A stretch of 48,864 nt of DNA, taken from assembly GCF_023241715.1 (NCBI RefSeq), contig NZ_JALQCW010000017.1, forward strand, positions 1-48,864, given 5' to 3'. The notes below the pieces were generated by a model. The model ran no database searches. It saw nothing but the letters and a program-made list of their open reading frames with translations, and was not told the DNA's origin. Below are positions 40,933-48,864 of this stretch, in pieces (position 1 is the first letter of the stretch; each line of letters opens with the position of its first letter). Source of the DNA: Pseudomonas morbosilactucae (GTDB lineage: Bacteria > Pseudomonadota > Gammaproteobacteria > Pseudomonadales > Pseudomonadaceae). Both the position numbers and the translations under genes were made by a program.

Positions 40933-40945
40933 AATCAATAACTTA
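40933..40945 (+). promoter_or_regulatory. Possible IHF site
   Basis: AATCAATAACTTA matches the IHF consensus (WATCAANNNNTTR) exactly, in an AT-rich stretch between the sigma-54 promoter and the tandem upstream sites. IHF bending is typical of such promoters. Confidence 0.65.
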
Positions 40946-40967
40946 TAAAAAACACAAAAAATCGGAA

Positions 40968-41011
40968 TCATGCAATTTGCATGACCGGCTGCCAACCTGC
41001 ATGCAAGTTGC
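40968..41011 (-). promoter_or_regulatory. Tandem enhancer-like sites CATGCAANTTGC
   Basis: CATGCAANTTGC occurs at 40969-40980 and 41000-41011, start to start 31 bp, about three helical turns. The first copy is a perfect palindrome (TCATGCAA T TTGCATGA, 40968-40984). They lie about 90-135 bases upstream of the predicted start, as expected for a bacterial enhancer-binding protein. The protein is not identified. Confidence 0.6.
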
Positions 41012-41086
41012 GGTTTCTCCAAGGGCTGGTGGAGACGCTGTGGCGGCTCCCCCTTTTAGCGGTCGAACCTCAAGACTGAGAAGCCT

Positions 41087-41503
41087 TCAAGCACTCTCCG
41101 CGCTGCAGCCCTTGGGCACGTAATCCACAGCGACTGAGGTGGCACAGGCCCACCCCGTCACCGGCGAGCGTGTAAGGGTCAGGGTCTTGTTCAATACCGG
41201 GCTAGGGGCATTGAGCAGGGTGCAGGCAATCGTCCCCTCTCCACTGCTCGCCGCTCCCGTCGCGGTCATCAGGCAGTTAGCGCTCTGGGCCATAGCGCCC
41301 AGCAGTTCCAAGGTCGGATCGACGCCCTGGTTGAGTACATCCTCAAAGTGGACCTTCAGGGCCGAGGCTTCAGCCAGGGCCGCCATCACCTTGGCCCGGG
41401 CCTGGTACTTGGAATACAGCGGCAGGGCCACCGTTGCCAGGATGCCGATAATGGCCACCACGACCAGTAGCTCGATCAGGGTAAAACCGTACTGACGCTT
41501 CAT
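41087..41503 (-). CDS. pilA: Type IV major pilin PilA
   Basis: Prepilin of 138 residues with the leader MKRQYG and cleavage before FTLIELL; the Glu5 of the mature pilin is present. The N-terminal hydrophobic helix (about 7-30) is followed by a short head with a C-terminal Cys pair (WACATS and KGCSAESA) that would form the D-loop disulfide. PilD cleaves and methylates it. It is divergent from pilC and has a sigma-54 promoter. GGAG precedes the ATG. Confidence 0.95.
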   Translation of the reverse strand: MKRQYGFTLIELLVVVAIIGILATVALPLYSKYQARAKVMAALAEASALKVHFEDVLNQGVDPTLELLGAMAQSANCLMTATGAASSGEGTIACTLLNAPSPVLNKTLTLTRSPVTGWACATSVAVDYVPKGCSAESA

Positions 41504-41553
41504 AGAAAGGCTCCATGCCTAAACAAAGGTTTTATGAGTTGCATGGGGGCCAA

Positions 41554-41569
41554 AGCACGGCCTGTGCCA
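41554..41569 (-). promoter_or_regulatory. Sigma-54 promoter of pilA
   Basis: On the minus strand TGGCAC (41569-41564), spacer, GTGCT (41558-41554) fit -24/-12 apart from one base. RpoN- and PilR-dependent pilA transcription is known in P. aeruginosa. The leader would be about 40 bases. Confidence 0.75.
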
Positions 41570-41779
41570 GCCATGAAAGCCACGTAAAACAAGGCTTTCA
41601 CGGTTTTCTAAGGACGCCGTGTCACGCAAGGATTCGCACAAACTGACAATTTCCGTCACCCCGCTGCGCCGTTCCGGGGGCGCCTGCAACTACGCTTTAA
41701 AGCAATCGCCGGGCGGTCTGCCAAACACGCTCGCCACCCCGCGCTCACGGACGAGCACGGCTTTACACAGGACCGAACC

Positions 41780-42997
41780 ATGACGCCAAGAACGGCAAGA
41801 ATCAGTGTGTACACCTGGCAAGGCAGCGACCGCAGCGGTAGCCCCCTCGCCGGCGAGTTGAGTGCCCAGACTCCAGCCCTGGTCAGGGCCAAGCTGCGCC
41901 AACAGGGCATCACCCCCCACCGGGTCCGGCGCAAATCCGCACCGCTGCTGCGTCCATCGCACAGGATCAAGGCCCGGGACATAGCGCTGTTCACCCGCCA
42001 ACTGGCCAGCATGATGAAAGCCGGGGTGCCGCTGCTGCAGGCCTTCGACATCATCGCTGAAGGCCTGGACACGCCGGGCATGCGCCCTCTAGTGCTGGCC
42101 CTCAAGCGAGACATCGAAGCCGGCAACAGCCTGGCCGCGGCATTGCGCAAACACCCACGCTGCTTCGACGAGTTGTACTGCAACCTGGTGGAGGCCGGTG
42201 AGCAGGCCGGCGCCCTGGATACCCTGCTGGAGCGCGTGGCCACCTATAAGGAGAAGAGCGAGAACCTCAAGGCCAGGGTCAAGAAAAGTCTGATCTACCC
42301 ATTGGCGGTAGTCGCCGTGGCGGCGGTCGTCAGCGCCATTCTGCTGGTCAAGGTTGTACCGCAATTCCAGAGCCTGTTCGCGGGCATCAACGCCCCGCTG
42401 CCGGCCTTTACTCAATGGGTCATCGCACTCTCGCAGCTCATGCAGCACGGCTGGTGGATGCTGGCTCTCGGCGGCCTGGGTACCCTGCTGGGCCTGCGCC
42501 ATGCCCACAGACGCTCAAAACGCCTGCGTGATGCCCTGGACAGCGGCCTGCTTAAATTGCCTCTGCTGGGCACCTTGCTGTACAAGTCTGCGGTGGCCCG
42601 TTATGCGCGTACCCTGGCCACCACCTTTGCCGCCGGCGTGCCCTTGCTGCAGGCCTTGAGCGCGGTGGCCCAAGCCAGCGGCAACCACGTGTTCCAGCAG
42701 GCCATCGAACGCATCGGGCAGAACGTCGCCAACGGCATGCAGTTGAACTTCGCCATGCGCAGCAGCGGTGTATTTCCCGGCATGGCCATCCAGATGACGG
42801 CCATCGGCGAAGAATCCGGAACCCTGGAGCAGATGCTGGAAAAGGTCGCGCAACACTATGAAACCGAAGTGGATAACCTGGCTGACAGCCTGGCCAGCCT
42901 GCTGGAGCCCTTTATCATGATCATTCTGGGCACTCTCGTCGGCGGCCTAGTCGTCGCCATGTATCTGCCCATCTTTCAACTCGGTACAGCGATCTGA
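41780..42997 (+). CDS. pilC: Type IV pilus inner-membrane platform protein PilC
   Basis: Platform protein of 405 residues with two T2SSF domains (about 70-190 and 273-395), each with a characteristic motif: FTRQLASMMKAGVPLLQAF (about 74-92) and YARTLATTFAAGVPLLQAL (about 275-293). Three membrane helices are visible. It couples the pilus motor to assembly. The gene is normally preceded by the motor ATPase pilB, which is not here: 41504-41779 has only promoter sequence. AGGA precedes the ATG. Confidence 0.96.
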   Translation: MTPRTARISVYTWQGSDRSGSPLAGELSAQTPALVRAKLRQQGITPHRVRRKSAPLLRPSHRIKARDIALFTRQLASMMKAGVPLLQAFDIIAEGLDTPGMRPLVLALKRDIEAGNSLAAALRKHPRCFDELYCNLVEAGEQAGALDTLLERVATYKEKSENLKARVKKSLIYPLAVVAVAAVVSAILLVKVVPQFQSLFAGINAPLPAFTQWVIALSQLMQHGWWMLALGGLGTLLGLRHAHRRSKRLRDALDSGLLKLPLLGTLLYKSAVARYARTLATTFAAGVPLLQALSAVAQASGNHVFQQAIERIGQNVANGMQLNFAMRSSGVFPGMAIQMTAIGEESGTLEQMLEKVAQHYETEVDNLADSLASLLEPFIMIILGTLVGGLVVAMYLPIFQLGTAI

Positions 42998-42999
42998 AC

Positions 43000-43872
43000 A
43001 TGCCTTTGAGTGAAGTCCTGGCCAACGCTCCGTTGGCCTTTGTGTTGTTCGCCCTGGTCCTGGGGCTGATCGTGGGCAGTTTTCTCAACGTCCTGGTCTG
43101 GCGCCTGCCCAAGATGCTCGAGCGCGATTGGCGCGGCCAGGCCCACGAAATCCTCGGTTTGCCACCCGAACCACAGGCTCCCACCTATAACCTGCTGCTG
43201 CCACACTCCCACTGCCCGCATTGCGCGCAGCCCATCCGTGCCTGGGAAAACATTCCGCTGCTCAGCTACCTGCTGCTGCGGGGACGCTGCGCCCACTGCC
43301 GAGGCGCCATCAGCCCGCGCTACCCCCTCACGGAACTGGCCTGCGGCCTGCTCTCGGCCTTTGTCGCCTGGCATTTCGGTTTTGGCTGGCAGGCCGGGCT
43401 GTTGTTGCTGCTCAGTTGGGGGCTGATCGCCATGAGCCTGATCGACGCCGAGCACCAACTGCTGCCGGATGCGCTGGTCTTGCCGCTCTTGTGGCTGGGG
43501 CTGATCGCCAACAGTTTCGAGCTGTTCGTCAGCCTGCATGACGCGCTGTGGGGGGCCGTTTGCGGCTACCTCTGTCTGTGGTCGGTGTATTGGCTGTTCA
43601 AGCTGATCACCGGCAAGGACGGCATCGGCCACGGTGACTTCAAACTGTTGGCCATGCTCGGCGCCTGGGGCGGCTGGCAAATCCTGCCGCTGACCATTCT
43701 GCTGTCATCCCTGGTGGGCGCTCTGTTGGGGGCCGTCATGCTGCGCTTGCGCAATGCACAAGGCTCGACGCCCATTCCCTTTGGCCCCTTTCTGGCCATT
43801 GCCGGCTGGATTGCCTTGCTCTGGGGTGGTCAAATGACCGACTTCTATTGGCAGTTTGTCGGTTTCAAATGA
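43000..43872 (+). CDS. pilD: Prepilin peptidase/N-methyltransferase PilD
   Basis: Membrane aspartyl protease of 290 residues that cleaves prepilins and type II secretion pseudopilins and methylates their new N-terminus. The cytoplasmic zinc motif has two CxxC pairs (CPHCAQP, CAHCRG). The catalytic Asp residues are in SLIDAEHQ and GIGHGDFK. It starts 2 bases after pilC and overlaps coaE as ATGA. Confidence 0.96.
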   Translation: MPLSEVLANAPLAFVLFALVLGLIVGSFLNVLVWRLPKMLERDWRGQAHEILGLPPEPQAPTYNLLLPHSHCPHCAQPIRAWENIPLLSYLLLRGRCAHCRGAISPRYPLTELACGLLSAFVAWHFGFGWQAGLLLLLSWGLIAMSLIDAEHQLLPDALVLPLLWLGLIANSFELFVSLHDALWGAVCGYLCLWSVYWLFKLITGKDGIGHGDFKLLAMLGAWGGWQILPLTILLSSLVGALLGAVMLRLRNAQGSTPIPFGPFLAIAGWIALLWGGQMTDFYWQFVGFK

Positions 43873-44492
43873 CTAACCCTGTACGCAAACCCTGGATCCT
43901 GGGGCTCACCGGTGGCATCGGCAGCGGTAAAAGCGCTGCGGCCCAGCACTTTATCGACCTGGGTATCCATGTCATCGACGCCGACCACGCGGCGCGCTGG
44001 GTGGTCGAGCCCGGGCGCCCGGCCCTGGCGCGGATTGCCGAGCACTTTGGCCCCGGCGTGCTGCAAGCCGACGGCCAGTTGGACCGCGCGGCCCTGCGCC
44101 AGCTGATTTTCGAAGTACCGGAACAACGACGCTGGCTGGAAGCCTTGCTGCACCCTTTGATTGCCGAGGAAATCGTCGCCCACCTGGCCCGTGCCCAATC
44201 GCCTTACGCGATTCTGGTGTCACCGCTGCTGATCGAGTCCGGACAGCATGCGATGACCCAGCGGGTGCTGGTGATCGATGTGCCCCAGCCGTTGCAAATC
44301 GCCCGTACCTTGCAGCGCGACGGCATCAGCGAGCAGCAGGTCCAGGCGATTCTCAAGGCCCAGGCCAGCCGCGAGGAACGCCTGCGCCACGCCGACGATG
44401 TGCTGGTCAACGACCGCGACCTTGCCTGGTTACACAGCGAGGTCGAACGCCTGCATCACTTTTACCTGACTTTGCCTGGAGGCCAATCATGA
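43869..44492 (+). CDS. coaE: Dephospho-CoA kinase
   Basis: Kinase of 207 residues that phosphorylates the 3' ribose hydroxyl of dephospho-CoA, the last step of CoA synthesis. Walker A GGIGSGKS (about 15-22) is present, and [13 protein letters not shown] follows. The ATG at 43869 overlaps the pilD stop. The pilD-coaE-yacG order is conserved in pseudomonads. It completes the pathway begun by PanB and PanC. Confidence 0.95.
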   Translation: MTNPVRKPWILGLTGGIGSGKSAAAQHFIDLGIHVIDADHAARWVVEPGRPALARIAEHFGPGVLQADGQLDRAALRQLIFEVPEQRRWLEALLHPLIAEEIVAHLARAQSPYAILVSPLLIESGQHAMTQRVLVIDVPQPLQIARTLQRDGISEQQVQAILKAQASREERLRHADDVLVNDRDLAWLHSEVERLHHFYLTLPGGQS

Positions 44493-44692
44493 GCCAACCC
44501 TTGACCGTAGAATGCCCAACCTGTGGCGCCCCCGTGGAATGGAAGGCCGACAACGTCAACCGGCCGTTCTGCTCGGACCGCTGCAAACTGATCGACCTGG
44601 GCGCCTGGGCGGCGGAAGAACACAAGATTCCGGTGAGCCCGGATGCCGAAGACGAGCTGTTTTCCGAAGAACTGCCACCCCGCGCCCATTGA
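44489..44692 (+). CDS. yacG: DNA gyrase inhibitor/zinc-binding protein YacG
   Basis: Zinc protein of 67 residues with four Cys ligands: CPTC (about 10-13) and CSDRC (about 28-32). It is described in E. coli as an inhibitor of gyrase. The tail is acidic. The ATG overlaps the coaE stop as ATGA. Confidence 0.93.
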   Translation: MSQPLTVECPTCGAPVEWKADNVNRPFCSDRCKLIDLGAWAAEEHKIPVSPDAEDELFSEELPPRAH

Positions 44693-44695
44693 TCC

Positions 44696-44911
44696 TCAAG
44701 GCCGCATAAAGCCGTAATCCTGATCGTCGTCGAGGTTCTCCGCGAGAAATTGCAACTCGTCGGCCAGGTCCTCGACACTGCGCACGCTCTTGCTCTGCTG
44801 CACCACGGCGCTGAGCAGGGCGCGCAGGCTCAGCCCCGGGTCAAACCCTTCCTGCTGGGCCTTGTCCAGGCTGCTGCACACTTCCTGCCTTGCCCACTGG
44901 TAGACACCCAT
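44696..44911 (-). CDS. Conserved small hypothetical protein
   Basis: Protein of 71 residues, acidic and helical, of unknown function: MGVYQWARQEV start, then a Ser/Leu-rich middle and an acidic tail (ENLDDDQDYGF). I chose the ATG at 44911, with a strong GGAGGT upstream, over the longer frame to 44953. Its counterpart in P. aeruginosa (next to yacG) is also uncharacterised. It converges on yacG with a 3-base gap. Confidence 0.75.
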   Translation of the reverse strand: MGVYQWARQEVCSSLDKAQQEGFDPGLSLRALLSAVVQQSKSVRSVEDLADELQFLAENLDDDQDYGFMRP

Positions 44912-44974
44912 GACCGACCTCCGGAAAATTTTCCAGAGCATGGGACCGTACACAGGGCGGGTATTTGATATGGA

Positions 44975-45664
44975 TCAAGGACGAGGATCGTCATCCTTCC
45001 AGGGCGCAGAGAGGTAGCGGGTGCGGTTGAAGGTTTCCAGCCACTCAGGGCAGAACACCACCAGGGCGCTGACCAACATGCCGTTGATAAAGGCCTCGGG
45101 AAAGATCATCAACCACAGGTAGCCGACAAAATCTTCCAGCCATTCCGGCAAGGCGAAACGCTCGTCAAACCACAGCAACGCCAGCCCCATTAGCAGGCAC
45201 AACAGGGCCGACAAGGCCGCAGCAAAGAAGCCGGAACAGAAGATATAGACGAAGGGGTTGCGCGGTTGCGCCCGCTCCACCAGCAGCGCGCAGCATTCGG
45301 TGACCAGCACCGGCAACAGGATCAATAACGCGCCATTGACGCCCATCGCCGCCAGGTCCTGGCGCCCCAGGGCCACCAGGCCCAACTGGGCGAGCAGACC
45401 ACCGACGATCGCCAACGGCCAGTCCAGCAGCAGGGTAACGGCAGTCATGCCAATGAAGTGGTAAGACACCCCAGTATCAAAATCCCGACGCACCAGCCAT
45501 AACATGAACAACGCAAACACGGTGCCGAACAGCAAATGCTGACGCCGGCTGTCGGTAAACAACTCAACCCAACGCCCCCGCAGCACTGCCCAGGCCAATA
45601 CCGGCACATACAGCAGCCAGCCGGCCCCCAGGGTGAGCGGCGACAGCAGCGCCGCGCTGATCAT
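44975..45664 (-). CDS. CbiM-like energy-coupling factor permease
   Basis: Membrane protein of 229 residues with about seven hydrophobic segments, resembling the CbiM/ECF-type substrate-binding permease family. No ATPase or EcfT-like partner is next to it, so the substrate and energy source are unknown. His-rich metal ligands of CbiM are not obvious at the N-terminus. The ATG overlaps the stop of the thioredoxin-like gene as ATGA, so the two probably act or are expressed together. Confidence 0.7.
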   Translation of the reverse strand: MISAALLSPLTLGAGWLLYVPVLAWAVLRGRWVELFTDSRRQHLLFGTVFALFMLWLVRRDFDTGVSYHFIGMTAVTLLLDWPLAIVGGLLAQLGLVALGRQDLAAMGVNGALLILLPVLVTECCALLVERAQPRNPFVYIFCSGFFAAALSALLCLLMGLALLWFDERFALPEWLEDFVGYLWLMIFPEAFINGMLVSALVVFCPEWLETFNRTRYLSAPWKDDDPRP

Positions 45665-46131
45665 GGCTGGAGCTGATCCAGGGCTGCCCGCAGATCGGCC
45701 GCTGTCGCGTACTCATGCTGCGCTTGCAGGTGGCCATTGTTCAGTTGCAGCCACAGCACCTTGTCTGCCGCCCCCGGGTAACGCGGCGCCACACGTCCGT
45801 CACGGTCGAGTAACACGCGGTAGGCATAGTCACGCATGGCGGGCACCGCGAACATCTTGGCGATCAGTGCCGGCATGCGCTGGATATCCGCGACGAACAC
45901 TGCGTGGCGTGCCTCCAGATACCCCTTCGGACGATCCGCCAGTGCTGCGTTCACCAGCTTGGCGCCATCCATGCTGCGGGCCACCAAGAGGATTTGCGTC
46001 TGGTTATCGAGGCTGTAGGCCTGGTCGAACTGATCGAGTAAGGTCCACGGCGCCAGCCGCTCACCGACTTCAAGGGCCTGGGCCCACAGGGGCAGCAGAC
46101 TCAACCATAGGATTGCGAAAAATCTCACCAT
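45661..46131 (-). CDS. Exported thioredoxin-fold-like protein
   Basis: Protein of 156 residues with a signal peptide (FFAILWLSLLPLWAQA) and a body that resembles thioredoxin/peroxiredoxin-like folds (GERLAPWTLLDQFDQAY, VLLDRDGRVAPRYPG), but it has no CxxC and no cysteine. An enzymatic role in redox is unlikely. I chose the ATG at 46131 with GAGGAG upstream; the frame extends to 46218. It heads a two-gene operon with the CbiM-like permease. Function unknown. Confidence 0.68.
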   Translation of the reverse strand: MVRFFAILWLSLLPLWAQALEVGERLAPWTLLDQFDQAYSLDNQTQILLVARSMDGAKLVNAALADRPKGYLEARHAVFVADIQRMPALIAKMFAVPAMRDYAYRVLLDRDGRVAPRYPGAADKVLWLQLNNGHLQAQHEYATAADLRAALDQLQP

Positions 46132-46238
46132 CAACTCCTCATCGCTCATGGGTACCGGCCAGCAGTCTACACCGCCGCTGTGTGACCGACTGCGTGCGGT
46201 TCTTTCAGCAATCGGCATTTGGGCGCTAAGCTTGCCTC

Positions 46239-46868
46239 ATGGATGAATCAGATTATTTGCGCCTGCTCACCATTCAGGCCGAACAAGCCAACGCGTTCCT
46301 GTCCAATGCCCGCAAATGGGAGCGTGAGCGTTGGGTCTGCCAGCGCCTGTTGCAAGGCCTGAACATTCCCTACCGCAATGACGAGTTCACCCCGGCCGGC
46401 CAGGAGCCGCCCGACGTGCTGTTTCGCGATGCCAGCTTCGAAGTCTTTTTCGTCCTCGATGAAGGGCGACGCCTGAACGACGAGTGGCGCGACGAGCTGC
46501 AACGCCGACGCAGTGCCTTTTCCCTCAGCCAACTGGTACGTCGCGAAGTCAAACCCAAGCGCATTCCCGCCAACGAGTTGCTGTTACGCCTGGCCCCGAC
46601 CCTGCGCAAGAAAGCCCACAACTACAAAGAACGCGGCATGGACCTGGGCGAGTTGGACATCATTGCCTTCGCCAGCCTGAAGCGTGAAGCCCTGGACCTC
46701 AACAGCCACTTCCCGCCGCCCACCGAATACCTGCGCCAGGGCTGGCGTTCGCTGTCCTTGGTGGGGCCAACCTTCGCCCGGGTGTTATTCGCCCATCCCG
46801 ATGCCCCGGACTTCCTGCGCAGCAACCTGGGACGCAGCATCCTGTTCGACGTCGGCATCAGCCTCTGA
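46239..46868 (+). CDS. DUF1780 protein, putative endonuclease-like
   Basis: Protein of 209 residues of the DUF1780 family, widespread in pseudomonads. Pfam describes the family as possible endonucleases of the PD-(D/E)xK kind. Here an N-terminal helical region precedes PPDVLFRDASFEVFFVLDE (about 50-68), which fits a D...E core. Activity is unproven. It is upstream of the DUF3094 gene, as in P. aeruginosa. The stretch 46869-47093 has no gene, only a GCGGT/ACCGC hairpin at about 46897-46911 that lacks a U run. Confidence 0.75.
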   Translation: MDESDYLRLLTIQAEQANAFLSNARKWERERWVCQRLLQGLNIPYRNDEFTPAGQEPPDVLFRDASFEVFFVLDEGRRLNDEWRDELQRRRSAFSLSQLVRREVKPKRIPANELLLRLAPTLRKKAHNYKERGMDLGELDIIAFASLKREALDLNSHFPPPTEYLRQGWRSLSLVGPTFARVLFAHPDAPDFLRSNLGRSILFDVGISL

Positions 46869-47093
46869 CGCCCTGCCCTCCTTTCTCCTGAAGCTGCGGT
46901 CAAAAACCGCAAAAAAGGGAGCTCACAGGCATGGCGCAGGCGCTGCACCAATGATACAAAGCGCAATCATTCCCCTGATTCCCCGGTCAGGCGAGCAGCC
47001 CCTTCCGGCCAGCGTCTATGCTGCGTTCAATGACGGTTCGATCCGCACTGTAACGTCCCCACATGTCGCAACGTCTACCTGACGAGGCTTTAT

Positions 47094-47267
47094 ATGAGCA
47101 GCCGCCTGAACCCCGACGACCAACGCCATGTCGAAGAGTACCTGCAACTGTCCCAGCACCAAGTCGAGCGCCGGCCTTTCAGGCCCTGGCTGCTCCTGGT
47201 AGTGGTCGTGACGGTCACTGTCGCACTGGGCCTGTTGAGCCGCTTTATCAGTTACCTGACGCTATGA
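47094..47267 (+). CDS. DUF3094 small membrane protein
   Basis: Protein of 57 residues: a polar, Gln-rich N-terminus (LNPDDQRHVEEYLQL) and one membrane helix (about 32-52). It matches a family found before ndh in pseudomonads. The sequence GACGAGG lies upstream of the ATG. It may be linked to respiratory NADH dehydrogenase through its position, but no function is known. It stops 60 bases before ndh. Confidence 0.8.
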   Translation: MSSRLNPDDQRHVEEYLQLSQHQVERRPFRPWLLLVVVVTVTVALGLLSRFISYLTL

Positions 47268-47327
47268 GCTGCCTCGCGCTCGCTCGGGTAACTGCCCCGA
47301 TTTCTTTTAGCCTTGCGAGATATCCCT

Positions 47328-48626
47328 ATGACTCATCGTATTGTCATCGTCGGCGGCGGCGCCGGCGGCCTGGAGTTGGCGACCCGCCTGGGCAAGACCC
47401 TGGGCAAGCGCGGTAAAGCCAGCGTGCTGTTGGTCGATGCCAACCTGACGCACATCTGGAAACCGCTGCTGCATGAAGTGGCCGCCGGCTCCCTGAACTC
47501 CTCCGAAGACGAACTCAACTACGTCGCCCAAGCCAAATGGAACCACTTCGAGTTTCAGCTGGGCCGTATGAGCGGGCTCGACCGGGAGCAGAAGAAGATC
47601 CAGCTGGCCGCCACCTACGACGAAAACGGCGTAGAGCTGCTGCCCGCCCGGGAACTGGGCTACGACAGCCTGGTGATCGCCGTCGGCAGCACCACCAATG
47701 ACTTCGGCACCCAGGGCGCGGCCCAGCACTGCCTGTTCCTCGACACCCGCAAGCAGGCCGAACGCTTTCACCAGAAGCTGCTCAACCATTACCTGCGTGC
47801 CCATGCAGGCCAGACCGATCAACTGGAGCAGATCAGCGTCGCCATCGTCGGCGCGGGTGCCACCGGCGTCGAATTGGCCGCCGAACTGCACAACGCGGCC
47901 CATGAACTGGCGGCGTACGGCCTGGACAAGATCAAGCCGGAAAACATGCACATCACCCTGATCGAAGCCGGCCCACGCGTACTCCCGGCCCTGCCGGAAC
48001 GTATTGGCGGCCCGGTGCATAAAACCCTGGAGAAACTCGGGGTCACCGTACTGACCAACGCCTCTGTCAGCGAAGTGACCGCCGACAGCCTGATCACCGC
48101 CGATGGCCAGGTCATTCCTGCCAGCCTGAAGGTTTGGGCAGCCGGCATCCGCGCGCCGGGCTTCCTCAAGGACATCGACGGCCTGGAAACCAACCGCATC
48201 AACCAACTGCAGGTGCTACCGACCCTGCAAACCACCCGCGACGAGAACATCTTCGCCTTTGGCGATTGCGCCGCTTGCCCGCAACCCGGTACAGACCGCA
48301 ACGTACCGCCACGGGCCCAGGCCGCGCATCAACAGGCATCGCTGCTGGCCAAATCGCTGAAGCTGCGGCTCGAAGGCCAGAAACTGCCGGAGTACCGCTA
48401 CACCGATTACGGCTCGCTGATTTCGTTGTCGCGGTTTTCCGCGGTGGGCAACTTGATGGGTAACCTGACTGGCAGCGTGATGCTCGAAGGCTGGCTGGCG
48501 CGGATGTTCTACGTGTCGCTGTATCGCATGCACCAGATGGCCCTGTATGGCGCCTTCCGCACGGCCATGCTGATGTTGGGCAGCCGCATTGGCCGAGGCA
48601 CCGACCCGCGCCTGAAGCTGCATTGA
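47328..48626 (+). CDS. ndh: NADH dehydrogenase, type II
   Basis: Membrane-associated flavoenzyme of 432 residues that oxidises NADH and reduces quinone without pumping protons. Two Rossmann motifs are visible: IVIVGGGAGGLELA (about 5-18, FAD) and VAIVGAGATGVELA (about 172-185, NADH). The conserved FAFGDCAACPQP lies near 310-321. A hydrophobic C-terminal region may attach to the membrane. I chose the ATG at 47328 (MTHRIVIVG); the frame opens at 47313. Confidence 0.95.
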   Translation: MTHRIVIVGGGAGGLELATRLGKTLGKRGKASVLLVDANLTHIWKPLLHEVAAGSLNSSEDELNYVAQAKWNHFEFQLGRMSGLDREQKKIQLAATYDENGVELLPARELGYDSLVIAVGSTTNDFGTQGAAQHCLFLDTRKQAERFHQKLLNHYLRAHAGQTDQLEQISVAIVGAGATGVELAAELHNAAHELAAYGLDKIKPENMHITLIEAGPRVLPALPERIGGPVHKTLEKLGVTVLTNASVSEVTADSLITADGQVIPASLKVWAAGIRAPGFLKDIDGLETNRINQLQVLPTLQTTRDENIFAFGDCAACPQPGTDRNVPPRAQAAHQQASLLAKSLKLRLEGQKLPEYRYTDYGSLISLSRFSAVGNLMGNLTGSVMLEGWLARMFYVSLYRMHQMALYGAFRTAMLMLGSRIGRGTDPRLKLH

Positions 48627-48640
48627 TGGCGTAGGCAGGA

Positions 48641-48686
48641 CGGGCCAGTCCACTCCGGCAGACCTTGCTGGAGCGGGCTGGCCCGC
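48641..48686. repeat. REP-like palindromic hairpin after ndh
   Basis: CGGGCCAG (48641-48648) pairs with CTGGCCCG (48678-48685), and an inner GCGGGC-TG-GCCCGC palindrome lies at 48673-48686. Such GAGCGGGCTNGCCCGC elements are typical of repetitive extragenic palindromes in fluorescent pseudomonads. A decayed version, GGAGCAAGCTTGCCCGC, lies near 20751-20767 after dksA. Confidence 0.55.
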
Positions 48687-48735
48687 AACCCACATCAATT
48701 GATGTGTCGTGACCTGAAACCAGGAAACTTGAGGC

Positions 48736-48774
48736 AAAAAAAAATCCCCGTATCTTTCGATACGAGGATTTTTA
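48736..48774 (-). terminator. Terminator of the tRNA-Pro gene
   Basis: On the minus strand a stem of about 12 bp (AAATCC-TCGTATC with GATACGGGGATTT, one mismatch) closes on a GAAA loop and is followed by nine Ts. Confidence 0.93.
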
Positions 48775-48780
48775 ATATGG

Positions 48781-48854
48781 TCGGGGTAAGGGGATTCGAA
48801 CTCCTGACATCCTGCTCCCAAAGCAGGCGCGCTACCGGACTGCGCTATACCCCG
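48781..48854 (-). tRNA. tRNA-Pro(TGG)
   Basis: A complete cloverleaf can be folded on the minus strand. The acceptor stem is CGGGGTA/TACCCCG, the anticodon TGG lies at 48820-48818 within the loop TTTGGGA, and the T loop is TTCGAAT. The CCA end is encoded (48780-48778). The terminator follows at once, and the promoter would be outside the right edge. Confidence 0.97.
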
Positions 48855-48864
48855 GTAAAAAAAA

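Overview
This window is a core-chromosome segment of a fluorescent Pseudomonas, most likely of the P. fluorescens group. The signs are high GC, gene order matching the P. aeruginosa blocks PA4692-PA4735 and PA4525-PA4538, a single prrF small RNA locus, cbrXAB-crcZ, and a pilA/pilCD locus. I see no insertion sequence, prophage or CRISPR array.

Layout. Positions 1-441 hold the boxA/boxB leader and three tandem promoters of a leftward rRNA operon whose 16S gene lies outside the window. Next, leftward, are msrPQ (msrP frameshifted in its Tat signal), pssA and ilvIHC with a long leader. Then come yqcC, a TPR lipoprotein (lpoP) and mrcB (PBP1b). Rightward follow a kinase-fusion protein, a pentapeptide protein, a TfoX C-terminal protein, a CbpA-like protein and the iron-repressed sRNA prrF. 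Leftward is a Fur-type phuTUVW haem uptake operon that lacks its receptor and phuS, followed beyond a Rieske gene by sfsA and an aminotransferase. The regulatory centre is dksA-gluQRS-cbrX-cbrA-cbrB-crcZ, followed by pcnB-folK, panB-panC with a decayed panD, pgi and acs. The right part holds an MpaB-like gene, a frameshifted rRNA methyltransferase, a 977-residue DUF748 protein, a BON-domain protein with a complete sigma-54 control region, pilA, pilC-pilD-coaE-yacG, several small conserved genes, ndh and tRNA-Pro(TGG).

How parts work together. CbrAB drives crcZ, whose A-rich motifs would sequester Hfq/Crc and relieve catabolite repression. prrF and phuTUVW both carry Fur-box promoters, so they should respond together to iron. 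PanB and PanC make pantothenate, but PanD, which would supply beta-alanine, survives only as a remnant.

Most notable points. Four genes (msrP, phuU, the aminotransferase and the methyltransferase) each look one base short in a G/C-rich run, which suggests either assembly indels or real lesions. panD has decayed. pilB is absent from the pil locus and phuR/phuS from the haem locus. The BON gene has two 12-bp sites 31 bp apart, an IHF site and a -24/-12 promoter, a control region I do not recognise.
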